The notes: generated by a model from the sequence alone, not told the origin. A stretch of DNA of 64,000 bases from Gymnopus androsaceus JB14 (GCA_009733575.1 ML769526.1:68939-132938), one strand, 5' to 3'; numbered from the stretch's first letter, positions 10,352 through 22,676 are shown. Program-made: numbers and translations.

Positions 10352-11777
10352 CTAGCATATCATTGTCATTCGCAACAGAAGAAGGTGAAGTATCATCGAG
10401 AAAATCAATGAGCTCATCATTGGTAATGAAATCTTCATGAGACCAGTCTCCAAAAGCACATCAGCACTCGTATCATTAATGCAGAGACGGTTGCGAAGAT
10501 GCAAAATAAGGATACAGCCACGTGAAAAGTTCATTCAACTGAGACCAAAGAAGCTGCAAAAGCATTGACATTAGTGATACAAATGAGAAAACAGTAGAGG
10601 AACACATACCGGGAATGCTGTGGATTGAGATAGCCAACTTTGACAGGTTGGGATAGACCTTTTGGTTCATAATCCACCATTGGAGTGGATCATTGGTTGG
10701 GATACAGCTATCTGCAAGGTAATGATCCAACTCATTGGCATTACCAACAGGTGTAGAGACTCAGGTTTGCCTTGCCATGAGTGATAGGAATGAGTTCAAT
10801 GAAGAGGAAGCATGTGTGGTGGTACGCTCCTGATTCTGAGTGAGAATAAATCAAAATGATAATAAACTAAAAGGCTTATGTTCAGCTCAGAGGATATTGC
10901 TGTCATAGCTGAAGACATTGAAGGTTTGTAGTGGGAGGTCCAAGCATTGCGAGTTACATTCATGGCATCATCAATCCAACCTTCTGGCCAGTTGAGATGG
11001 TTAAAGTATGATAATTTCAGAGAAGGGTGCAGAACTAGAGACTGGATCAGTAGACAGCAGTGTATGGGTAGAGAATACATACCCATAGCAATATGATAAA
11101 TGTCAGAATTATCAGTGAGAGCATAGTATTTGTTAAGGGTCTTCTTTCCAATAGTGAGTGCATGGCGAAGAGGAGCACATAGTTTGTGATTGTCAACCAT
11201 TCTGGATGCGAAAGCCTCGTCAATAGCGTCCATTACAGGAATCACAGCCAAAATGTTTGGTGAGTGTAATGATGAGATAGAGGTAGATGTACACATACCT
11301 TCAAGGCCTTCACTAAATCACTAGCAGCTTCCCATTCATCCTCCTCAAGATTATATTCCAATAAACCATTTGAGGCCTGATCCAAAAATTGTACCACAAA
11401 TTGTTTCATTTTGATAAACACAGACAGCATGTCAAAGGTCAAATTCCACCGAGTAGAAACATCACGAGGAAGAACACGGTCCTTGAAGTCAATGCCAGCA
11501 AACATTTCATGCCATCAAGGGAGGAGCAAAGTTGGAGAATTTATATCTTGAATGAGATGCAGCGGCACTGTGAGCTGGCAGTTGGAAGCTGTAGATAAAC
11601 AGTGCCACATAGCAACACATTACACATTACCTTTACCAAAGCACTACATAAAGGCTGGATGGCCTTGTTCCATTCATCTCTCTCAGCATCCGACATCTCA
11701 TCAAGCACTTGCAGCATATGCTGTAAAGCTTTCGCAAAAAAGACTGATAAGTGGTGGTAGACCTTTTGCAAAAGCAC
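10352..11777 (-). pseudogene. hAT-family transposase, broken
   Basis: Minus-strand fragments follow the order of a hAT transposase. Near 11,640-11,777 is VLDEMSDAERDEWNKAIQPL. At 11,242-11,505 is the core segment PRDVSTRWNLTFDML. At 10,796-11,296 is the stretch IPVMDAIDEAF ... GKKTLNKYYALTDNS ... YFNHLNWPEGWID. At 10,352-10,730 is the C-terminal dimerisation region (DPLQWWIMNQKVYPNLSKLA). The frames do not join cleanly, the N-terminal BED finger is missing, and stops lie between blocks. The segment coding the start of this piece (about 11,716-11,777) is inside the left arm of the large inverted repeat and is duplicated in inverted form at 14,840-14,903. Confidence 0.85.
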
Positions 11778-14700
11778 ATGATAACTCCCAGAGGCCCGGA
11801 CAAAAGCCCAGTCAGCTGCCAGAGCCCGGTGAGGCGCTTAGGGCGCTTATTCAGCACTTCTGGCACCCTCACAAAATGATGGAATACCATCAAATAGCAT
11901 TATATCATTATTGGGCCATTGCTTTTGAAAAAGACAGTGACAGCAGTGTGCTGGGAGCAGTGCCCGCCCACTGGCATATATAGTGCGGTCACCGGCGCTT
12001 AATTCCCGCCCTCTGGCACTTATTTCACAAAACAAAAAAAACAAAAAAGTCGGTGATTAGGCTTATATATTCCTGAAAAAATCATGAAAAATGCTGAAAA
12101 TATTCAGGGGGCAATGGTGTGCCCTGGGCAAACTTTAATTTTTGGCATGTGACTTGAGATTTAATTTAGCACCCACCGGTGCTTATTTTGTGTAAAAACT
12201 CGAAAATCAGGTCTCATAAATCCCGGAAAAATCCTGAAAAAATCACAAAAAATATGGAAAACATTCAGAGGGTGTATCACAATTACATGACCCCGGATTG
12301 TTGGCAAAGGAAACCCAATAATGGATAATAATCCCAAAAAATCAGACAATTCTCATAAAACAGCAGCAGGGGTATGGATATACACCATACCATATATGGT
12401 TATGGTGGCACTGTATAAATATGGTTAGGGTGGCACCGTGTAAATGTTATCATGGTGGCACTGGTATAGTTACAGTGGCATCATATGAATACAGTTAGGG
12501 TGGCACCATATTTACAGTGGCACCATACATTGACACCAGATAAAAATGGTTGTGGTGCCACTGTCATACAGGATTTAGAAAAAAATCCACTGAGCAAATT
12601 TCTACACTGAAGATTGTATGTGACTCCCAATAAACCATAATTGGGTGTGGGAAGTATCATGTGAGCAATGATATGCCATCTGTGGCTTATCAAAATATTT
12701 CAGTGTGCATATCTGCTCAACGGATTTTTTTCTAAATCCTGTGTGTGTGTATACATTGCAAATACAGTTATGGTACTGCCATATAAGTATGGTTATGGAC
12801 CAGCCACATGAATATGGTTACAGTATCATTACTGCTTTTGACCAACTGTTCAATCATGTATTACCTCTCAAAAATCAAGAAGTAGAGTAAATTTATTTTC
12901 GAGGTTTTGGCATATTTTTTGTGATCTTCTATTGTGTATTTTTCCGAAATCCATGAATAGCTGGTTGTAATGGTACAAGAGTACCTAGTCATGATGATAC
13001 TATGTATATACTTATACTGAGTTATCAGTACTACTGTGATGCAGTGATATCATTCTAGTTATAGCAGCACCATACCATATAGAAGTAGGGCTGCAATTAA
13101 CACAAGTCATATCATGCTTCTGTACCAGTATATCACAGTACCTTAGCTGTCCATGTACTTGTATATATCCCAAGTCACCCAAACTATATTGCATGAGTTA
13201 CCTTTCTGAGCTACTAGTACACTGGTACACTCACATTGGTATTGTAGTACTGTAACTGTCATAGTTAAGACATGTAGCCATATTCTATGTTAATGTTAGT
13301 GCATATACTGGTTAGTCTTGTCTGTGGTACTGAGCTATACTCTACTAATAGTCTAATACTATACATGAACCATAATTACATGGCCATAGGATAACCATAC
13401 TTATATGGAAGTACCCTAACCATATTTATGCAGCAGTACCATAACAATATTGATATGGTAGTAGTGTATGAATATGGTCATGATGGTACTATTACAATAA
13501 CATATCATCATCACTGGGTAATCTTGTACTATTACAACCAGCTAATCTTGGATTTTGGAAAAATACACAATAGAAGATCACAAAAAAATGCCAAAACCTC
13601 GAGAATAAATTTACTCTACTTCTTGATTTTTGAGAGGTAATACATGATTGAACAGTTGGTCAAAAGCAGTAATGATACTGTAACCATATTCATGTGGCTG
13701 GTCCATAACCATACTTATATGGCAGTACCATAACTGTATTTGCAATGTATACACACACGGGATTTAGAAAAAAATCCGTTGAGCAGATATGCGCACTGAA
13801 ATATTTTGATAAGCCACAGATGGCATATCATTGCTCACGTGATACTTCCCACACCCAATATGGCTTATTGGGAGTCATGTACAATTTTCAGTGCAGAAAT
13901 TTGCTCAGTGGATTTTTTCCTAAATCCCATGTGACAGTGGCACCACAACCACTTTTATCTGGTGTCAATGTATGGTGCCACTGTAAATATGGTGCCACTG
14001 TAAGTATGGTGCCACCCTAGCCATATTCATTTAGTGCCACTCTAGCAATATTTATACAGTGCCACCCTAACTGTATTCATATGATAACAATATTTATACA
14101 GTGCCATCCTAATGATATTCATTTGGTGCCACTGTAGCAATATTTACACAGTGCCACTGTAAATATGGTGCCACTGTAACAATATTCATACAGTGCCACC
14201 ATAACAGCATTTATTTGGCGCCACCCTAACCATATTCATACAGTACTACCACAAGCGTATATGGTATGCTCTATATCCCCACCCCTGCTGCTGTTTTATG
14301 AGAATTGTCTGATTTTTTGGGATTATTATCCATTATCGGATTTTCTTTGCCACAGATCCAGGATCATGTGATTGTGATACACCCTCTGAATATTTTCCAC
14401 ATTTTTGTGATTTTCCCACAATTTTTCCGGGATTTATGGGACCTGATTTTCAAGTTTTTACACAAAATAAGCACTGGTGGGCACTAAATTAAGTCTCAAG
14501 GCACATGCCAAAAATTAAAGTTTGCCCAGGGTGCACCTTTGCCCCCTGAGTATTTTCAGCATTTTTCATGATTTTTCAGGAATATATAAGCCCCACCACC
14601 AACTTTTTTTTGAAATAAGCACTGGAGGGCGGGAATTAAGCACCGGTGACTGCACTATATATGCCAGTGGGCAGGCATTGCTCCTGACATACTGCTGCTG

Positions 14701-14903
14701 CTGTCTTTTTCAAAAGCAATGGCCCAATAATGATATAATGCTATTTGATGGTATTCCATCATTTTGGGAGGGTGCCGGAAGTGCCAAATAAGCACCCTAA
14801 GTGCCTCACTGGGCTTTTTTCCAGGCCTCCAGGAGTTATCATGTGCTTTTGCAAAAGGTCTACGACCACTTATCAGTCTCTTTTACAAAAGCTTTACTGC
14901 ATA
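11716..14903. repeat. Large inverted repeat, arms about 1.3-1.4 kb
   Basis: Left arm 11,716 to about 12,985 and right arm about 13,517 to 14,903 are inverted copies with small indels, around a spacer of about 530 bases. Anchors: GATGGAATACCATCAAATAG near 11,878 against CTATTTGATGGTATTCCATC near 14,745, and AGCTGGTTGTAATGGTACAA at 12,959 against its complement ending at 13,544. Both arms carry arrays of short GTGCCACTGTAAATATG-type repeats (12,370-12,560; 13,930-14,250). The outer ends carry a piece of hAT transposase coding sequence. Confidence 0.85.
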
Positions 14904-15181
14904 CTATGAGCTCAGTGACTGTTAGAATGACTACTTGGGGTATTACTGCTGTTGGGGAGTTTGTTACTGGGGATCATTCTATTTGACAACCCCCTTGCTT
15001 GAAAACAACCCCCCTTAACAGACAACCCTTTTGAAGTGCTATTCAGCAACCCTGTCACACATTTTGAAGTGTGACTTTGCTTTTTTTTTCTTCAAATATT
15101 TATATCCTTGCTTAATTTTGAAAAGTGACAATTACATTTACTACTGCCTATTCAAATTATGCCACTACTACTGTGGTACTA

Positions 15182-15391
15182 CAGTGGCGGCGCTTCGGAA
15201 TGGAACAGGGGTACATAAAGATGCACCCATCTCCGGCCAATCACTACACATGGTAGTCGCCCAAGTGCTAGATTTTGGTGGGATAGGCACCTAATTCATG
15301 CTCACAATTTGTCTGGAGCATAGAGGTACTGTGAGTACAAAAAAATTGCACATTTTTTCAACCCTTGTTCCATTCCGAAGCGCCGCCACTG
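15182..15391. mobile_element. Tc1/mariner-type MITE, 210 bases
   Basis: Ends are inverted repeats of about 31 bases beginning CAGTGGCGGCGCTTCGGAAT, with at most one mismatch. The flanking dinucleotide is TA on both sides (15,180-15,181 and 15,392-15,393), the usual Tc1/mariner target. There is no coding capacity. Confidence 0.9.
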
Positions 15392-15500
15392 TAGATGGCA
15401 TTGGGTACCTGAGCCTTACATCCTGTTTGTAATTCAAGTTCTTTCATGGTTATGTATCATTTTGAGTGAGAGACTGAGAGTTCACCCATAGTGATGCATC

Positions 15501-15661
15501 ACTGTATCAATAAAACCATAAGTTCATGTAACTGTAATGCCAGCCTTGGGAACTTAGCCATTTTGTGAATCATAATGCATAACTCCACTCCGGGAAACTC
15601 ATTTTTAAGTTCCCACCATAATGCATAACACCCCAGGAACATACAGTCATATTGATACAGT
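15501..15661. repeat. Possible small MITE
   Basis: ACTGTATCAATA at 15,501-15,512 is repeated in inverted form as TATTGATACAGT at 15,650-15,661. The repeat is only 12 bases and no target duplication is clear, so this is a weak call. Confidence 0.35.
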
Positions 15662-16381
15662 ACAGCCTGGACCTGCCAGTGCACTCAACCAAAACTGGAA
15701 TTTCATTGGGTCACTGGGCCTGGCAATACATCAACACACTCCGCAGGATCAATTATAAAACGGCTGAAATTTATTCCGAAAAAGATGAAGTAAATGATAA
15801 TAAATTTCGCCAAAGATTTCACTTGAAACAGATTATATATTGCACCCGGAATATGGTTAGAATAATATGATCTTTTTCGTAGATAATCCCGGCCGAAAAA
15901 GTTCATGGGAATTAGTCAGTATTTCGATAGGAAGACAAAATCAATTTCACCTGGTAAATTGTTATGATTCCACCTGGAAAAGGAATCAGAATGAAAGACC
16001 TTTACCGCTGCTAAAAGACCATCTTTTGCACCTGGGAAATGTCCTGTGGTCTTTGATCTTTCACGCATGTAATTCACTAACTTTTACGCCATCAAACACA
16101 TGGTACCCAGTTACTGCCAGTTACTGCCCAGTCACTGTCTGGTGACTGCCCGGTTGCCTGGGTTCAGCTGCTCAAATTGGTGACTTGGTCCTCATGTGCC
16201 ACCTTGGTCCGGCCACTCTGCACTACTTGATGCTTGACCAATAAAAATTTTGATACCTCAACAGTTACATGACTGATAACTGATTGCAAGAGCCAACTTT
16301 AAATCAATGCTTTACATGTACACACGAAGTATTATGTTTACTAAGCATCGGGCTCCCGAAGCTTTGTAAGCATGATTCGGC

Positions 16382-16444
16382 CCGCAATGTCCAACCAATC
16401 GCCAGATTTGTGAGAAAAATCTGGCGATTGGTTGGACATTGCGG
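16382..16444. repeat. Perfect 28-base-pair hairpin
   Basis: 16,382-16,409 begins CCGCAATGTCCAACCAATCG and is exactly complementary to 16,417-16,444, with a 7-base loop GTGAGAA. It lies at the inner edge of the left arm of the long-repeat element. The related motif at 17,430-17,490 lacks the second half. Confidence 0.9.
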
Positions 16445-17429
16445 CTGAAAAATATAACAAGAATATATTAATCAAATCTAGTCTCAACCAAGCTGCCTAT
16501 TATATCCAAGTGGGGTCAATCTCTCGAGTGTTCACAAACCTTAACAATAATCCATTGAGCTGGTTAATCAATTACAGTGGTAGGTAATTAATCAGCTTGA
16601 GGTACAGAAAAGCTGATTAATTATATGCTACATTGGTAGGTGTTTAACAGTATATAGAAGTTCTGGTTACTAACCAGAACTTCTGTACTCGGGAATTGGG
16701 AATAAATGTTCAATTTTTTGCGCAAGTACCAGTTGCTAGTACACACTCAGATATTCTGTTTTGTTGTGCCTCTAAGTATCTTGTGTGCAGCAGGTTCTCA
16801 ATGCTAAAGGAGAGACAGGTACAGGGAGAGTACATGAATGAGACATTGAGAGTATTCCACAGCTGAAATGGACATAGGAGGAACGGTGTACAACCATGTG
16901 ATTGAGATACAACAAATAAACCTAGTGATGTCTTACCAGTATTTGAGAACTTGGATACTTAAGTCTTATTGTTGATATTGCTGTCAAAGAACAAGTCCTT
17001 ACTGGCCTGGGTGCCTATGGTGGTTACAGAAGAGAAGTCGATGAAGGAAGAAGCAAGGACTCAGAGTACATGGTTAACCAACTCACTCCTGCTAACTAAC
17101 AGTTGGTTAATCATTTCAGGATAATTAAGCATTTCTGCAAAAACTGATTATGACTTGCTAATTGGAGAAATACTGCAGTTCATGAGTGTTCAAGTCTGCT
17201 TTGAATAAACATAATATTAACAATGCTACAAGAGACTGTGTTCACTGATACTAAAGTTCAGCTCCTTGTCTTTTGTATTCAATATTAATATATAATGTAT
17301 ATTAGTGCTAATGGTAAGAGTATGAGTCCTTCCTTTGCTGATTCCCTTCCAAAGAAAGAAAGAGCCAATGTTGGATGGGCTCACCTGATGTGCTTCCTTG
17401 GCATTGTTATCTGCAAGTTCGAAATATAG

Positions 17430-17490
17430 GCTTACTAAGCATCGAGAACCCGGTGCTTTGTAAGCATAACTCGGGTCACAATGTCTTTGA
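17430..17490. repeat. Third, diverged copy of the inner-arm motif
   Basis: CTTACTAAGCATCGAGAACC ... GCTTTGTAAGCAT here resembles TTTACTAAGCATCGGGCTCC ... GCTTTGTAAGCAT at 16,338-16,375 and its inverted copy at 18,277-18,315. The motif is therefore present three times in the element. Confidence 0.6.
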
Positions 17491-19485
17491 ATACACACCA
17501 AAGTACACCATTCATAACATACTAAGTGAAGCTCATGAATCAGGAAGCCAGAAGGCGGGAAGTGGGAGGCAGGAGGCATGGGGAAGCAAGAGATAGATAT
17601 AGGCATTATTTATCCAAGCGAGAGAGTTCAAAAAACATTGAGAAAAACACATGGGGATTAATCACTTTCTTACTGATTAATCATTTCCAAGGCCATACAT
17701 TGTAATTAATTGCCTTTTACTAATGATTAATCATTGTCAAAACCCAAGATTAACCACAGCTGGTGCCATTCCCAAGGCCACACACACATGTAAGGGACTA
17801 GGCTTACCATTTTCTTTTGACTCTTTCCCTTCACCATGTTGATCCTCTCATCTCCAAAAGTGGCTTGTTCAGCTATCAGTAACCTCAACACGGGTCACTG
17901 GGAGGTGAGCCTAGCTGCAGTCTGTGTTGTATGAGTTACTTACACTGGATCTGGTAGTTGGGACTGCATAGCATACTAGACTGTGTCTTTCAACATTCAT
18001 TCCCCACTATCTAAGTATCAGCTGCTTTTATAAATTTTAATCACTTTTGCAAAAGATTGAAGTCAATTAATCAGTCTAACAAGTGCTCACATAGGAATTA
18101 ACCAACTTGGAGCTGATTAGATCAAGCTTTCTGAACTGATTAACCAGTTTTCAAGGGATCAACCATCAAGTTTTGTACAACAGTTGTTATTAATCAGAGC
18201 TTGGATATAATAGGTAGTTTTGGTTGAGACCAGATTTGATCAATGACTTTTAGTTGTCTTGCAGGCGGGCCGAGTCATGCTTACAAAGCTTCGGGAGCCC
18301 GATGCTTAGTAAACATTTGGTAAACATATACTTCGTGCCACTAGTGTACATGTCAAAGTGTTGATTTAAAGTTGGCTCTTGCAATCAGTTATCAGTCATG
18401 TAACTGTTGAGGTATCAAAATTTTTATTGGTCAAGCATCAAGTAGTGCAGAGTGGCCAGCACCAAGGTGGCACATGAGGACCAAGTCACCAATTTGAGCA
18501 GCTGAACCCAGGCAACCGGGCAGTCACCAGACAGTGACTGGGCAGTAACTGGCAGTAACTGGGTACCATGTGTTTGATGGCATAAAAGTTAGTGAATTAC
18601 GTGCGTGAAAGATCAAAGACCACAGGACATTTCCCAGGTGCAAAAGATGGTCTTTTAGCAGTGGTAAAGGTCTTTCATCCTGATTCCTTTTCCAGGTGAA
18701 ATCGTGACATTTTACCAGGTGAAATTGATTTTGTCTTCCTATCGAAATACTGACTAATTCCCACAAACTTTTTCAGCCAGGATTATATACGAAAAAGATT
18801 ATATTATTCTAACCATATTCCGGGTGCAATATATAATCTGTTTCAAGTGAAATCTTTGGCGAAATTTATTATCATTTACTTCATCTTTTTCGGAATAAAT
18901 TTCAGCCGTTTTATAATCGATCCTGCGGAGTGACAGTACATTAAGATCATATAAATTGTGAAGTTTACATCCTGCTTCATGTGTTATGTCAACTCCCACT
19001 CAAAACAACACAGCATACTTACTTATAGAGTTCCCTGCCAGTAAGGATCTGCACTGTACCATATACGGTAACAGCTGTATAAGAACGGCCATAAAATTTG
19101 CAAAATTTTCCCTTTACGGTACGGTATACGGTACGGGATCTGGCACCCATATACCATATTTTTAGGGTATACGGTACATAAGATCCCAACTTGTAGGGTC
19201 CCGGCCAATGTCAATGATGCAAAAAATCATTTATTTGGCCATTTGGGACCCACCAGCATGTAGCTGACTGCACTTACTTAGCTGCTGCCCTCACTGCTTG
19301 TGGTCATTCCCCCTCTTCATTAAAGAACTCAACAAGTCACAACAGCAAATTTTATGAAATACTCAATTTTTACTTATTTGGCATATTTGCAATCTGTGAC
19401 CATTTGTGACAACAACTGGGTTGCTAAATAAGCAAAGGGTTGTTTCATGGCAAGGGGGTTGTCAAATAGAATAATCCGTTACTGG

Positions 19486-20305
19486 GGTGGTAGATACATC
19501 CGGTAAGAAGCCTGTGTTCAATCCTCCCTCCTTTATGCTCAAGTGCCAGTGAGTGTGATGGTGGCACCTGCTATCTTCACCTGCACCAACTCTTTCAGCA
19601 GTTTTGCCAGCAATGGCTGCAGTGAATAATGTGACATTGGACATGATTTTAAAGTCAGTATGATGAAATTGACACTGTCACTACTAAGTGGGGAAAATGA
19701 GTGGACTAGATTTCAGTTGGTTCTGTTGACATCAAGTCGTAAGTAGGATCCACACTAAAAGTCAAATTGAAAACGTACATAATTTTGCTTCTCCACTACT
19801 CAATATGGCTTACACTGTTGCACCTTCAGATATCCAGTGTCTTCTAGGTCCTGCTGAAAGAAGGATATGGTGCTACATAGACAAGGGCAGAACGCAAGCA
19901 AGACCATTGCCATTTGCTTATACAGATCCTGCTAAAATGGATGAGGCACCCTGTTGTTTAGTCAAAGATGAGTTACCCTAGTAGCCATCCAATGATCATC
20001 AAGCACAGGCCCACTACCACAGGCAGATGATTGCGAAAAATTGCTCAGGTGTAAGGTAGCTTCTCCCTGCATACATATTTAATAAACTGAGGAACCTGTT
20101 GATTTTTTAGGCGCAGAAGATGGATGAGGGAGAGAAGGTAAGGGGCATGTAAGTGGAGAGTCCTTATCCCAGCCCCTTCATCTTCCAATCCCAATCCATC
20201 GGAAGAATTATCACCCAGGATGATGCACTTCCATCTGCATTTTATCTCATCCCAATGATCCCATCTGCCCATCCACTCATCCCCATCTCTCACCCATTGA
20301 CTCAT
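19486..20305. other. Mostly non-coding; one short open frame
   Basis: At 19,804-19,980 (+) a 58-codon open frame begins MAYTVAPSDIQCLLG. No homology is recognised and it may be chance. Sequence just right of the hAT-like insertion continues the reading frame that precedes the insertion (see findings). Region 20,140-20,300 is rich in CCCATC-like pyrimidine repeats. Confidence 0.3.
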
Positions 20306-20572
20306 TATGGGCAAAATAGTGGGTAAAAATACATTTACCCAAAAATCACTGCAGGTTCCCAATCATTCCAATTTTAATGCAGGTTTTTTTCAGAAATCAA
20401 AAGCTTGTACTACTCAAAAGTGTGCAGGTTGGGCTTCTAAAAATTTTCATACAATTTATAACTTAACTAGAAATATAATTTATACATTATCCAATTGCGC
20501 TTTTATAAAAGCTTGGAATTGTAGTACAGCTTTGCAATAAACATCTATGCTGCAGTTACTATCTTCTTCTGC
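20306..20572. mobile_element. Truncated left end of the integrase/TET-like transposon
   Basis: The sequence starts TATGGGCAAAATAGTGGG, the same as the left terminus at 31,577, and continues through the same subterminal region into the last codons of the integrase gene (matching about 31,865-31,950), where it stops. Compared with the complete copy, two of the first differences are CG to CA and CG to TG. It has inserted into, or been left in, the decayed F-box gene. Confidence 0.85.
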
Positions 20573-20575
20573 AGA

Positions 20576-21205
20576 ATGGATGAATTTAGGGCATGCGCCC
20601 CTTGCCAATGCCAGCCATCATTCCAGTCCTGATCCACATGTGTTGCACGGCTCAACAGAGATGCCAACTCAGTAAATGTAGGGATTAAAACCCTATTGAA
20701 ATGGAGTTGGGTCAAGGAAGCATCTCTGACAATGCTGACTTCAGTGAAGGGCATAAAGTGTTCCAGATGATAAACATGAAGGATACTTTGTGCAAGTTCA
20801 GCTTTGAGAGATGCTGGACAATGCTTGCAGCAGTAGCATGCAAGGGGCCAACAATAGCTTCACTGAAAGAGGATTATATGAACCTATACAGCTCCAGGGA
20901 CTGAACATACAATGCCAGACAGGGGTTTTGAGCACTGCCTGGGCTTTCAGGAAAGATTGGATGGGCAGCATTTTGGAGGTAGATATTTCAAGAATGATTT
21001 CTCAAAAGATGCCACATTGTGAGCAATGAACCCAAGCTCTTGCAACGAGAGCACAGTTGAGAAGGGTTGGAGTATCGAAGTAGAGGTGATCGAGGATGAG
21101 TTCAACAAGTTCGTTTGGTAGCTGTTGCACAACAGTGGATGGACCTGGAGAGGAAAAGCTCAATGATGAAGAAAGCAATTTTGAGGCCCATTTATTGAGA
21201 ATCAC
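20576..21205 (-). pseudogene. F-box gene, decayed paralogue
   Basis: At 21,002-21,205 the minus strand encodes an F-box: QQLPNELVELILDHLYFDTP followed by TLLNCALVARAWVH. This is almost identical to the box in the intact gene at 30,005-31,370. Later pieces of the same protein follow in changing frames, for example FTELASLLSRATHVDQDWND near 20,650. Stops and frame changes kill it, and the truncated transposon end replaces its 3' part. Confidence 0.8.
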
Positions 21206-22676
21206 TAGTACACCACTAGTACTTGAGTATGTGAATTTGGACCAGGGGAGAAAGGAGAAAGCAAGGCTCCAGGTAGCTGCTGGTATATAAATGATATCTG
21301 AAATCTAAATGTCCAACTGGAGATGAACATTGATAAATGCCTTGAATTGGAATAGCTAGTAGCTGCTGCTATTGTTTTAACTTGACCATCTAGACTCCTG
21401 TGAACATTGAACATTGATTGCTAGAGTTCAATTGTTCACCTCTGAGGTGCTCATCGGATCCAGATGTCCATGAAGGATAGATCTTTCCTAATTGTGTCTG
21501 ATTGGATGTGTCAATTTTTAAAGCATACAGAATGAAGAAAGGAAGCCATCACCATATGCAAGCCATAGTATATCTAATTTCAAGTCTTGGACGAATGATT
21601 CCTGCTTGACTGCTGTTGTCTGTTCTGCGAGCAAAAGATTGGGTATCTTTTCTCGCTTCCTCTCATTCTTCTCATCAATTTTTGCCAGCATTCAATGCCA
21701 AATTTCTGTTGACAGCGCAAAGAAATAGACAGTTGAGAATGCATGCTGAACATGGGACTTTGAAAGGCCTGCAGGACATTGCATTGCATCACAACTCATC
21801 AAATTCTCTTCTCTTCTAATCAGGATGCTGTGTGATTCTTGCTCTAGTACCACCATCTTCCTCACATTTTTAAATGTCACCGCAGTGCGAGAGATGTACC
21901 TTTGGTGCCTCAGCACCTCCAAGAGCATTAGAAATGGCTCTTGAAGGCAAAAACTTGTTTCCAAAAAAGTCACTAGTCCTTCAAACATTGGCCGTACAAC
22001 CACCTTCCAGCTACGACATTGACTCCTCCACTCCCTCGGACACAATGTGCTCTGCACTTGCAGCTCTATTGTCTCTAGTTTTTGATATGCAGGCCCAGCA
22101 CACTCATTCTCTAAGACACCTCTTTTTCACCAAAAACAAGAAGGAGTGGAAGTTGATTTTGCATTGGCTTTCATTTTTTGTCAAAACTTGTCTCCAGAAG
22201 CATGCTACAAGCTGGGAAGGTTGGGATTTCCAGGATTGCGTACTTTATATTGTTCCACTTATCTTTGTTGGGCCTGGTCATTGTCACTGGAATCTAGGTT
22301 GTGAAGCCAGGGCTTTAATCAGGAAGAACCCAGAGATCTTTTTTATGGTTTTTCAAGTGTGGTCCTTTGGAGTTACCTCAATCCATCGCTCTCTCTCTCT
22401 TCACATGTGAGCTGTACTTCTCTTTATGAAAGTTGCAGACAAAGAAGATACCGTGGATAATTTGTTCATACAGACCTTCTTAGAAGTTTCCCCAGACCCC
22501 GTTACGGTTTGCATGTCATTCCTCACCAAGCATGTTTCAAGGCAAATGCCTGGAATTGTGTTGAGGGCCTTCAACTTCATCACTTCATTTTTATACCATA
22601 TTGCCCAAGAGGCTAGTCTTACCGGTGGCTCACGCATCTTTCATTCGCTTGTCAAGGCTGGCACTCTTGGGTCCAC

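Larger units (their letters stand above)
15737..18932. mobile_element. Foldback or MULE-like element with terminal inverted repeats of about 650 bases
   Basis: Left arm 15,737 to about 16,386 begins CACTCCGCAGGATC. Right arm about 18,268-18,932 ends GATCCTGCGGAGTG. The arms are closely matching inverted copies, for example GAAATTTATTCCGAAAAAGA in the left arm and its complement in the right. The 1.9 kb centre has no long open frame. Very long terminal repeats without transposase suit a foldback or non-autonomous Mutator-like element, but I could not find a 9-11 base target duplication. Confidence 0.8.
14971..19477. mobile_element. Non-autonomous hAT-like element, 4.5 kb, with nested insertions
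   Basis: An 8-base duplication GTTACTGG lies at 14,963-14,970 and 19,478-19,485. The terminal inverted repeat begins GGATYATTCTATTTGACAAC and is about 27 bases long, followed by subterminal CAACCC motifs on both sides. No open frame of transposase type is present. Inside lie a TA-flanked MITE and a long-terminal-repeat element. The empty site would read GAGTTTGTTACTGGGGTGG and stays open in one frame. Confidence 0.9.

Noticed and set aside
12360..14260. CRISPR-like array in the GTGCCAC repeats
   Set aside because: The units are short, irregular and lack constant spacers. They are part of the arms of the inverted repeat in a eukaryotic genome.
15870..16145. Open frame within the left arm of the long-repeat element, also present in the right arm
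   Set aside because: It repeats only because the arms are inverted copies. It has no recognisable motif and no supporting splice structure.
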